Source of the DNA: an uncultured beta proteobacterium
GTDB lineage: Bacteria > Pseudomonadota > Gammaproteobacteria > Burkholderiales > Burkholderiaceae_C
Assembly (NCBI GenBank): GCA_903920405.1
Contig: CAIXMC010000046.1
Location: 1 to 5,910, forward strand
Direction: 5' to 3'
Length of the DNA: 5,910 bases
Positions 1 to 5,699 of the stretch are shown piece after piece. The notes under the pieces are model-generated. The model did no database searches. It saw only the letters and a program-made list of their open reading frames with translations, and was not told where the DNA came from. The position numbers and the translations under genes were made by a program. How positions within the stretch are numbered: position 1 is the stretch's first letter; every line of letters starts with the position of its first letter.

Positions 1-29
1 ACGTGCGTTACAGAGCAAAAAGCTGGTAA

Positions 30-188
30 GGATGTGGTCAGTAATAAGTTCCCCATTTGGCTCGTCAGATTTGGGCGCACTGCGTCGTTACAAATCGCTT
101 ATGTGGCATGGCCACACCGCACGATTTGCGCCTAGCATTGCATCCCAACTCTGACGGCCAAATTGGGAACTTATTACTGACCACATCC
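30..188. mobile_element. MITE-like non-autonomous element with long terminal inverted repeats
   Basis: The two ends are inverted copies of each other. Bases 29-53 and 165-189 are perfectly complementary over 25 bp, beginning GGATGTGGTCAGTAATAAG. Weaker pairing continues to about position 78, with one mismatch in the next eight bases and then a 1-base gap, giving an imperfect inverted repeat of about 50 bp. The element is flanked by TAA at 27-29 and TAA at 189-191, a possible 3-bp target duplication (TA alone would also fit). The core contains a nested hairpin: CAAATCG (91-97) with CGATTTG (122-128), and TGTGGC (102-107) with GCCACA (111-116). There is no transposase and no credible ORF, so any movement would depend on an enzyme encoded elsewhere. 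Related copies lie at 2569-2736. I do not recognise the parent IS; a 3-bp TNA target would suit some IS5-family groups, but that is inference. It lies 89 bp downstream of the histidine kinase stop codon. Confidence 0.75.
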
Positions 189-277
189 TAACTATTGGCG
201 CAGAGCATAGCTGTTCGCCATCGCAAAAATACTGACCAGGCACGGTGTCTTCCTGTTTTGAACCAAACGACAAAACA

Positions 278-1855
278 TTAACTTGGCGCACGTGGCAACG
301 TCACCCACAGCGAAGTGGTGTTGTCATCATCTGATACCTCCATTTCAATCTGGCCGCCCTGGGCTTCGACGAGCAGCTTGGCAGAATAGGTACCCAATCC
401 GTTGCCACTGGTCTTGTTGCGGGTTGTAAATTTGTCAAAGAAATTGTTGCGGATGTCAACGGGTACGGTACCGCTGTTTTTGATCATGATGCGAAGTGGA
501 TCAGTGTCAGACAACACAATGTCCACCTGGCTCTGGATGGGCGCGGCTTCACAAGCGTTTTTCACCAAATTTTGAAGCAGCGAATAGCAAAACAGCGCGT
601 CACCCAGGGCCTGCACAGGCCCTTTGCCAACGGGTGCGTCGATGTGTAGCACCAGCTTTTTTGAAACAAAGGTGTTGCTGGTCATTTTTACAATGCACTG
701 CACAATGTCTTCGATCATGACGGGCTGGGCATTGAGCTGGAAGCGACCCGTTTCAATTTTGAAAATTTCAGACGACAGGTTGATCATGTTGAGCACCTGT
801 AGCACAGTTTCTTCCAGAAGACTGAGTTGGGTAGATTGTGTGGGGGTCAATGTATCGTTGTTAGCCAGTAACTGCACCAAGCCCAGTGCACCCGCCAGTG
901 GCCCACGCATGTCATGGCGCGTGATGTGATCCACATCATCACGCAGGCGAGCCAACGCCAGCATATTGTCGCATTCGGTTTGCAAGTTCTTGTGCAGCGC
1001 CACATAGCGCATGAAATTACTCACTCGAAGTTGCAGCATCGACAAATCGATCGGTTTGCTAACAAAATCAACAGCGCCAAGCGACATGCCTGTCCATCGC
1101 GCTGAGCTGTCAGTCATGGCAGTGACAAAAATGATGGGAATATTTTCAGAGACGGGGTGCTCACGCATCAGGCGTGCGACTTCAAAGCCGTCCATGTCCG
1201 GCATCATGACATCAAGAAGAACCAGGTCGGGTGGGGTGTCCGATCTGCATATTGTCAAGGCCGTGGGGCCATCGTTGGCCAGGCGTACCAAGTACTCATC
1301 TTTGAACAAGTCCGATAGCACAAGCTGGTTATCGTTGGCATCATCCACAATCAACAGACTGGGGCGTGGGTCGCTCGGTAGTGCCAATGCCTTGCGCGAT
1401 GACACATTTTCAGCAAGAAAGGCGCTGCCAGACTTTGAAAGGGGTAGCGTTGGAAATTTTGATGTCTTACGGTGCTGCCACGCACAGACTTGTTCGACAC
1501 AAGTGGTCAGACGCTGTAGGGTAAATGGCTTGACCAACAGGTCACTGACACCTGCGTCGATCACAGCCTTGATCAAGTGACGGTCATATTCCGCAGTGAT
1601 GATGACGAATGGTGTGGCGCACAGACGTTCGTCAGCGCGAACAGTCTTCAGCAGATCCAGCCCCGACATCACCGGCATATTCAAATCAGACAGCACCAGG
1701 TTAATCTGCTCTCTTCGCAAAATATGCAGCGCTTCGACACCATTGGTTGCTGTCCATATTTTGTAAGCACCCAAAAGGCGCAGATGCCCTATGATGACTT
1801 TGCGCATGACCTCAAAGTCATCGACCACAAGATAAACAGAACGATTGACAGCCAT
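278..1855 (-). CDS. REC-REC-histidine kinase (two receiver domains fused to a kinase core, no sensor)
   Basis: A 525-aa cytoplasmic two-component protein. Receiver 1 (about residues 7-124) is CheY-like: acidic pair D12/D13, phospho-acceptor D57 in SDLNMP, T87 and K109. Receiver 2 (about 166-285) has D171/D172, D215 in LLDVMMP, T245 and K267. A short helical linker leads to a dimerisation/phosphotransfer region with H314 in RHDMRGPL, then an ATPase domain (about 415-522) with the N box (N429, N433), an F box (FFDKF, 472-476) and a G2 box GNGLG (484-488). The G1 box reads KNSG (459-462), so the usual Asp of DxG is replaced; I recall this in related kinases and do not read it as inactivating. 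No membrane segment or PAS/GAF domain is visible, so input probably comes through the receivers from partner kinases. The ATG at 1855 is the first possible ATG because an in-frame stop lies two codons upstream; no clear Shine-Dalgarno sequence precedes it. The output and partners are unknown. Confidence 0.9.
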   Translation of the reverse strand: MAVNRSVYLVVDDFEVMRKVIIGHLRLLGAYKIWTATNGVEALHILRREQINLVLSDLNMPVMSGLDLLKTVRADERLCATPFVIITAEYDRHLIKAVIDAGVSDLLVKPFTLQRLTTCVEQVCAWQHRKTSKFPTLPLSKSGSAFLAENVSSRKALALPSDPRPSLLIVDDANDNQLVLSDLFKDEYLVRLANDGPTALTICRSDTPPDLVLLDVMMPDMDGFEVARLMREHPVSENIPIIFVTAMTDSSARWTGMSLGAVDFVSKPIDLSMLQLRVSNFMRYVALHKNLQTECDNMLALARLRDDVDHITRHDMRGPLAGALGLVQLLANNDTLTPTQSTQLSLLEETVLQVLNMINLSSEIFKIETGRFQLNAQPVMIEDIVQCIVKMTSNTFVSKKLVLHIDAPVGKGPVQALGDALFCYSLLQNLVKNACEAAPIQSQVDIVLSDTDPLRIMIKNSGTVPVDIRNNFFDKFTTRNKTSGNGLGTYSAKLLVEAQGGQIEMEVSDDDNTTSLWVTLPRAPS

Positions 1856-1880
1856 ACATCAAGATTCAAGTGTGGCTGTC
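1847..1880 (-). promoter_or_regulatory. Hairpin over the start codon of the kinase gene
   Basis: GACAGCCA (1847-1854) and TGGCTGTC (1873-1880) form eight perfect pairs. After one mismatch, two more pairs leave a 12-base loop. In the minus-strand transcript the kinase AUG (1855-1853) lies at the base of the loop-side arm. No Shine-Dalgarno sequence is visible, so opening this hairpin could limit translation. One arm is also coding sequence, and chance is possible. Confidence 0.35.
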
Positions 1881-1901
1881 AAGTGAAGAGCTGGCCATAC
1901 G

Positions 1902-1988
1902 TCAGGTTGACTGGATGACAGTTTCAGTCCATTTTGCTGCCTGATCTGCAAAACTATTGAAGGGTTCGTCATATCCATTGGCCACCAT
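1902..1988 (-). CDS. Possible 28-codon small ORF upstream of the kinase gene
   Basis: The ATG at 1988 is preceded by AAAGGA (2000-1995) with a six-base spacer, the best ribosome-binding site between gtrA and the kinase gene. The predicted peptide begins MVANGYDEPF and ends TVIQST. It is soluble, with no signal sequence or recognisable domain. It stops 46 bases before the kinase ATG and lies on the same strand, so it could be a leader peptide or a coupled small protein. The same frame is open upstream to 2129, but the extension has no good start signal. I do not recognise it, and it may not be translated. Confidence 0.22.
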   Translation of the reverse strand: MVANGYDEPFNSFADQAAKWTETVIQST

Positions 1989-2345
1989 GGTGAGTCCTTT
2001 GAGGTAAAGTGAAAAAGAGACGAAGAAGAGACAGATGGGATGTATCAGACTGGTCGTGCGGTGATGTGTTCTCAACGTATTTGGATGAGCTGATCGTCGT
2101 TTCATCCGACGGCTCTGCCTGCTCTGCAAGGCTTTCGGTGAAGTCGTAAGACTGATTTGTTATATGAAACATGGCAAAAGCGTCCTATCGATTCATACAC
2201 TACCTGACATGCCTTGCGCCGTGACGATTGCACCATACACAAGACATATCGCCGTTACGTTCACATGGAAATGATTCATTGGAGTTCCTTGATAGATGGG
2301 TTGGGAATCGATGCGTTGGCAGGCGGTGCCAGGCACCCACGTATC

Positions 2346-2368
2346 TTCGCCAATGACGCATCGGCGAA
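2346..2368 (-). other. Minus-strand hairpin near a possible transcript 5' end
   Basis: TTCGCC (2346-2351) pairs with GGCGAA (2363-2368), and ATG (2353-2355) pairs with CAT (2359-2361). In minus-strand RNA the position between the two stems is a G-U pair, giving ten pairs with a 3-base loop; on the plus strand it is an A-C mismatch. No U-tract follows, so it is not a terminator. It begins about three bases after the start site implied by the CATAAT box at 2378-2383. Confidence 0.3.
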
Positions 2369-2404
2369 AACATCACCATTATGGGAAGTCTGCCTATAAA
2401 ACTC

Positions 2405-2420
2405 TGTGCGCTTGCGCACA
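2405..2420. promoter_or_regulatory. Perfect dyad TGTGCGC-TT-GCGCACA, possible operator
   Basis: Seven-base arms with perfect symmetry around a two-base centre. The centre (2412.5) lies about 41 bases upstream of the start site implied by a minus-strand CATAAT box at 2378-2383, a typical position for an activator overlapping the -35 region. That box lacks a -35 match, which would fit activator dependence. The dyad could instead be a short RNA hairpin followed by AGAGTTTTAT on the minus strand, a weak backup terminator. I cannot name a protein that binds it. Confidence 0.35.
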
Positions 2421-2452
2421 CAAGGAACTAAACTTTTGAGAATATGTGAATA

Positions 2453-2484
2453 AAAATCCCCGCCGCAAAAGGGGCAGGGATTTT
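2453..2484 (-). terminator. Rho-independent terminator of the metK-GT9-gtrA operon
   Basis: Bases 2453-2464 pair with 2473-2484. In minus-strand RNA this is a 12-bp stem (AAAAUCCC, one U-G pair, then GCC) with an 8-base loop, and the descending arm ends GGGAUUUUUAUU, giving the U-tract. The U-G pair becomes an A-C mismatch on the plus strand, so the structure favours leftward transcription. It lies about 220 bases beyond the gtrA stop codon with the repeat block between them, and is the first strong terminator downstream of the operon. Confidence 0.8.
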
Positions 2485-2568
2485 GCTCATAGTGATTCAA
2501 AATGAATAGCACACTATGCAATACCAGTAAGCTCTACAGCCTGTTTTACCATCCAAATTCCGACCATG

Positions 2569-2623
2569 ATTGCATCCCAACTCTAACGGCCAAATGGGGA
2601 ACTTATTACTGACCACATCCTAA
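2569..2623. repeat. Truncated right-end copy of the MITE-like repeat
   Basis: These 55 bases match positions 137-191 of the complete element in the same orientation with two differences (53 of 55). The copy contains the terminal GGAACTTATTACTGACC and ends CCACATCC followed by TAA. No inverted left end is present. It is separated by ten bases from a second, longer right-end copy, so the site is either a rearranged element or two truncated ones. Confidence 0.85.
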
Positions 2624-2633
2624 GTGGGAAGCC

Positions 2634-2736
2634 CAAATCGCTTATGTGGCTGGGCCACACCGCACGATTTGCGCCTGGCATTACATCTTTAACTCTGACG
2701 GTCAAATGCGGAACTTATTGTTGACCATATCCTTAA
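2634..2736. repeat. Core plus right end of a MITE-like repeat, overlapping the gtrA 3' end
   Basis: This stretch aligns with 91-191 of the complete element in the same orientation at about 86 per cent identity (roughly 12 substitutions and two single-base insertions). Both core stems, CAAATCG/CGATTTG and TGTGGC/GCCACA, are unchanged, while the three-base apical loop differs (ATG in one copy, TGG in this one). It ends CCATATCC followed by TTAA. The part from 2702 to about 2734 is the last ten codons and the stop of gtrA. Confidence 0.85.
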
Positions 2737-3202
2737 TCACTTTTTGTGTACGATAACCAAAAGTCCAACGGTCATTGGCAAAAAAATTGCTGATACTGGC
2801 CGTCACAATGGCAATGCCATTCGCCAACAGATAGTGAAGGGAATGGGATAAATACAGGGTCAGCCCATATTGCAATGCCATGCCTAACCACGAGGCCATG
2901 GTGTAGCGGCCAAATTGACGGGCGATGATGGATGTGCCGTTTCGTGGATATTCACCGTCGGCAGAGACGCGGTCAGCCCATGTCCAAAGCCTGTTCCAGG
3001 TAAAGTTATGAACCGTGGCAATGGCAATGGCCAGCGCCAACGAGGCATAAAGGCGCTGCCTTGTGCCGGCAATGGCGATAAAAAAAAGTTCTTGCGCCAG
3101 GTACAACACCACCATATTGACCACCGTGCCACCCGCTCCCACCAACCCAAATTTAATGTAGCGAATGCCTGCCAGCCATTGAATGAAAACGGATGCACTC
3201 AT
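2702..3202 (-). CDS. GtrA-family four-helix membrane protein
   Basis: A 166-aa inner-membrane protein of the GtrA family (PF04138), members of which are thought to flip or handle polyprenyl-phosphate-linked sugars during glycan modification. Four hydrophobic segments fall near residues 14-36, 39-63, 100-119 and 123-142. The paired GtrA motifs are visible as HNFTWNRLWTW (65-75) and SNFFANDRWTF (138-148), and the first helix carries the VGAGGTVVN motif (21-29). Its ATG overlaps the glycosyltransferase stop codon as ATGA (3199-3202), so translation is probably coupled; no strong Shine-Dalgarno sequence is present. No GtrB-like polyprenyl-phosphate glycosyltransferase is nearby; the neighbour is a GT9 enzyme. 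The tail from residue 157 (KDMVNNKFRI and stop) is encoded by the inserted repeat, so the native C-terminus has been replaced after the last helix. The core domain appears intact. Confidence 0.88.
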   Translation of the reverse strand: MSASVFIQWLAGIRYIKFGLVGAGGTVVNMVVLYLAQELFFIAIAGTRQRLYASLALAIAIATVHNFTWNRLWTWADRVSADGEYPRNGTSIIARQFGRYTMASWLGMALQYGLTLYLSHSLHYLLANGIAIVTASISNFFANDRWTFGYRTQKVIKDMVNNKFRI

Positions 3203-4431
3203 GGCGATGCAGTATGGGCAAGTAAATTCAGCGCATCAGCCAGCACCTGTTCAGGGGCAATGCGTTGGAGGCATTGATTGTCACCATCGCAAAAAGTCTG
3301 GCGATGGTTGTAGGCTGAAAGACACGGCGAACAGGCGATGTGAGATTCCAGAATATGCGTTTTTTCGCCCAGTGGGCCGTACAGGCGACTGGTTTCAGGG
3401 CCAAAAAAGACCATGGTGCGAATGGGTGTCAGGCTGGCAAAGTGGCCGGGGCCACCATCGTTGGTGATGAGCAAATGGGCAGCATGAAACAGCATGAGCA
3501 ATTCACGGATGCTTTTGGTGTAGCCGGTCAAATTGACGCAGCTATCGTTTGCAATGTCAAGAAGCAGTTGACCAGCCAACAGGGCATCACCACGCAAACC
3601 AATCAGGCCTACCGCGTGGCCTGCCGCGCACAGTCCGCTGGCCAGTGCTGCATAGTGCGAAGCAGGCCAGGCACGCTCAGGCAGCAAACCGCCACCGGCA
3701 TATAACAGCACTACTTTTCGGCCTGCCAGTGCAGGGTAATCGGCCAGCAATTTTTGGCGATAGGCATGGAGGGCGGCAGGTTCAAAGGGAACGGACAACT
3801 CTGTCTTGGAAGGAAGCTCTCGAACGGGGGCAGCCTTGTTGCGCGGCATGGAGGCATCGTTTATGGCATCGACCAAAGACAAAAACTGCAAGGTGATGTG
3901 CCGATAGGGGTTGTAGGGAATGGCGCGGTTGATAAAACTGCCACGGTACAAACCCTCTTGCGTATGCGGTGTAAAGCCCACGCGCACCTTGGCGCCGCTC
4001 CAGTAACTCATCAAACTGCTGATGCGTGAAAACAGCTCGCAGTCCATCACCACATCAAGCGGAAGTTGGCGCAGCCTTCTGCTCACACGCCAGATGTCAC
4101 GAATCAATCGCACACCCGAACTGTCATTTAGGGTGTGCAGATGTTCAGGTTTGGCCAGCCCCAAAAGGATGGCCACTTCCTGATTTTTTTGAAGTTGCAG
4201 CAGATGCACCGTGGCATGGGGGTAACGCTTTCGCAGCGCTGCAAACATAGGCCCCGCCAACACCACACTGCCCATTTCTGACAGCATCATCACCAAAATA
4301 TGTTGTGGCGCTGGCAGTGGCGCGACCTGGGAAGTGCGAACCAGCCTTGCCCATAAGGACACGACAGCACACAGCGCCTGGCCCAACCATCGGTCCAACC
4401 AGCGCTGCGTCTGTAGGTTCATCGGGGGCAA
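3199..4431 (-). CDS. Glycosyltransferase family 9 (heptosyltransferase-like)
   Basis: A protein of up to 410 aa with the two-Rossmann-domain (GT-B) pattern of the GT9/heptosyltransferase family, which transfers sugars from nucleotide-activated donors to lipopolysaccharide core or related glycans. The N-terminal fold begins at ILVMMLSEMG (45-54). The C-terminal donor-side motif is ITNDGGPGH (322-330), followed by VFFGPETSRLYGP (341-353). Four cysteines (C367, C370, C381, C387) near the C-terminus form a CxxC...C...C pattern that could bind a metal or form disulphides. Residues 12-31 are hydrophobic and basic and may associate with the membrane. The start is uncertain: TTG at 4431 directly follows the metK TAA and has AGG seven bases upstream; ATG at 4422 (residue 4) lacks a spaced ribosome-binding site. 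The stop overlaps gtrA. The exact acceptor and sugar cannot be told from sequence. Confidence 0.87.
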   Translation of the reverse strand: MPPMNLQTQRWLDRWLGQALCAVVSLWARLVRTSQVAPLPAPQHILVMMLSEMGSVVLAGPMFAALRKRYPHATVHLLQLQKNQEVAILLGLAKPEHLHTLNDSSGVRLIRDIWRVSRRLRQLPLDVVMDCELFSRISSLMSYWSGAKVRVGFTPHTQEGLYRGSFINRAIPYNPYRHITLQFLSLVDAINDASMPRNKAAPVRELPSKTELSVPFEPAALHAYRQKLLADYPALAGRKVVLLYAGGGLLPERAWPASHYAALASGLCAAGHAVGLIGLRGDALLAGQLLLDIANDSCVNLTGYTKSIRELLMLFHAAHLLITNDGGPGHFASLTPIRTMVFFGPETSRLYGPLGEKTHILESHIACSPCLSAYNHRQTFCDGDNQCLQRIAPEQVLADALNLLAHTASP

Positions 4432-5613
4432 TTACAGACCTGCTGCAGCGCGCAAGGCTTGGGCGCGGTCGGTACGTTCCCAGGTAAATTCAGGCTCTTC
4501 ACGGCCAAAGTGACCGTAGGATGCCGTTTTTTCGTAAATGGGACGCAGCAGATCCAGCATTTGAATAATCCCCTTGGGGCGCAGGTCAAAATGGGTATTG
4601 ACCAGACCGGCGATGATTTCATCAGACAAGATACCCGTGCCCTCGGTATAAACGGTCACGTTCATCGGTTTGGCCACACCAATCGCATAAGCCACCTGAA
4701 TTTGGCACTGGCGCGCCAGCCCTGCCGCCACCACGTTTTTGGCCACATAACGGGCAGCATAAGCAGCAGAACGATCCACCTTGGAGGGGTCTTTGCCGCT
4801 AAAAGCACCACCGCCATGCGGACAAGCGCCACCATAGGTATCGACAATGATTTTGCGACCGGTCAGACCACAGTCGCCTTGCGGCCCTCCCACCACAAAC
4901 CGACCCGTGGGGTTAATCAGGTATTTGGTGTCTTCGGTCAGCCACGCCTTGGGCAACACAGGCTTGATGATTTCTTCACGAACCGCTTCATAAAACGCAT
5001 CGGTCATGCGGTTGCCCAGGCTCATTTCAGGGGCGTGCTGGGTGGAAAGAACTACGGTGTCAATCGAGTGAGGTTTGCCATCGACATAACGCATGGTCAC
5101 CTGACTTTTGGCATCCGGACGCAAAAATGGCAGACGGCCATCTTTGCGCAACTGTGCCTGACGCTCGACCAACCGATGGGCATAGTAAATGGGTGCAGGC
5201 ATCAGCTCTGGGGTTTCATTGCAGGCATAACCAAACATCAGCCCCTGGTCGCCCGCTCCGGTATTCAAATGGTCGTCTGAAGCATGATCGACACCTTGAG
5301 CAATGTCGTTGCTTTGCTTGTCGTAGGCCACCAAAACAGCGCAACCCTTGTAGTCAATGCCGTATTCGGTGTTGTCGTAGCCAATGCGCTTGATGGTGTC
5401 GCGTGCTATCTGAATGTAATCCACATGTGCATTGGTGGTAATTTCACCAGCCAAGACCACCAGGCCTGTGTTGCACAGGGTTTCGGCAGCAACGCGGCTT
5501 CGGGGGTCTTGTTTAAAAATGGCATCCAGAATGGCATCGGAAATCTGGTCAGCCACCTTGTCGGGGTGGCCTTCAGAAACCGATTCAGAAGTAAAAAGAA
5601 AGTCGTTCGCCAT
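4432..5613 (-). CDS. metK: S-adenosylmethionine synthetase (methionine adenosyltransferase)
   Basis: A 393-aa cytosolic enzyme that makes S-adenosylmethionine from ATP and methionine, releasing phosphate and pyrophosphate. The length is normal (E. coli MetK is about 384 aa). The N-terminal ATP-binding motif SEGHPDK (13-19) includes the catalytic His16. Signature 1, [12 protein letters not shown] (119-130), and signature 2, GGGAFSGKD (267-275), are intact, as are the surrounding Lys and Asp residues. The sequence is very close to what I recall of Burkholderiales MetK. The ATG at 5613 is preceded by GGAG with an eight-base spacer. It is the first gene of a three-gene run, and its TAA touches the next start codon. 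Its leader contains a palindrome and possible Shine-Dalgarno-masking repeats, suggesting control of expression, but no known SAM riboswitch was recognised. Confidence 0.98.
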   Translation of the reverse strand: MANDFLFTSESVSEGHPDKVADQISDAILDAIFKQDPRSRVAAETLCNTGLVVLAGEITTNAHVDYIQIARDTIKRIGYDNTEYGIDYKGCAVLVAYDKQSNDIAQGVDHASDDHLNTGAGDQGLMFGYACNETPELMPAPIYYAHRLVERQAQLRKDGRLPFLRPDAKSQVTMRYVDGKPHSIDTVVLSTQHAPEMSLGNRMTDAFYEAVREEIIKPVLPKAWLTEDTKYLINPTGRFVVGGPQGDCGLTGRKIIVDTYGGACPHGGGAFSGKDPSKVDRSAAYAARYVAKNVVAAGLARQCQIQVAYAIGVAKPMNVTVYTEGTGILSDEIIAGLVNTHFDLRPKGIIQMLDLLRPIYEKTASYGHFGREEPEFTWERTDRAQALRAAAGL

Positions 5614-5621
5614 GATAAAAG

Positions 5622-5625
5622 CTCC
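5622..5625 (-). promoter_or_regulatory. metK ribosome-binding site
   Basis: On the minus strand the sequence reads GGAG, eight bases before the metK ATG. This fixes the start at 5613. The wider stretch GGAGCUUUU (5625-5617) is complementary to AAAAGCCCC in the leader (5667-5659), with eight of nine positions paired, so the site may be masked in some conformations. Confidence 0.75.
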
Positions 5626-5658
5626 AAAATAAAAGTTGACAACTGTTTGGCGTTGCTT

Positions 5659-5676
5659 GGGGCTTTTGGGGCTTTC
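5659..5676 (-). promoter_or_regulatory. Tandem leader repeats complementary to the metK Shine-Dalgarno region
   Basis: In the metK transcript two neighbouring 9-base segments read GAAAGCCCC (5676-5668) and AAAAGCCCC (5667-5659). Either can pair with GGAGCUUUU at 5625-5617, which contains the ribosome-binding site: six or more contiguous pairs, one C-A mismatch, then two G-C pairs. GCGUU (about 5686-5682) and AACGC (about 5655-5651) could close a helix around them. This looks like an anti-Shine-Dalgarno switch, but no sensing domain is identified. Confidence 0.4.
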
Positions 5677-5699
5677 GGCGAACGCTTTAGCAGACAGGG

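Larger units (their letters stand above)
1856..2452. other. Intergenic region without a convincing gene
   Basis: About 600 bases lie between the kinase start and the terminator of the upstream operon. Several short ORFs of 60-81 codons overlap here on both strands, and none resembles a family I know. The region should contain the promoter of the kinase gene. The best minus-strand -10 match is CATAAT at 2378-2383, without a recognisable -35. Structured elements within it are listed separately: a dyad at 2405-2420, a hairpin at 2346-2368, and a small ORF at 1902-1988. A 67-codon minus-strand ORF (1969-2172) starts with an acidic, Ser/Thr-rich stretch. It has AGGA ten bases before its ATG, but it is not supported further. 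Confidence 0.6.

Noticed and set aside
11..28. AGC-AAAAA-GCT near the left edge as a terminator for the kinase gene
   Set aside because: Only three pairs can form; the T-run lies beyond the MITE-like element with no adjacent strong stem, so I could not support a terminator here.
88..291. 67-codon minus-strand ORF across the MITE-like element
   Set aside because: It overlaps the end of the kinase gene in another frame and most of it is terminal repeat. The matching frame in the second copy is interrupted differently, although a short GANRAVWP peptide is shared simply because the DNA is repeated.
1011..1580. 189-codon plus-strand ORF
   Set aside because: Antisense to the receiver domains of the kinase gene, with no family resemblance of its own.
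2214..2399. 61-codon plus-strand ORF in the intergenic region
   Set aside because: No ribosome-binding site and no recognisable family; it overlaps equally long ORFs on the other strand.
2276..2521. 81-codon minus-strand ORF with a CPFCGG zinc-ribbon-like motif
   Set aside because: The cysteine motif is encoded by the stem and loop of the intrinsic terminator at 2453-2484, and the rest resembles nothing. There is no matching second cysteine pair with normal spacing.
4459..5280. 273-codon plus-strand ORF
   Set aside because: It lies wholly antisense to metK, whose conserved motifs are unambiguous; the long frame is a by-product of metK codon use.
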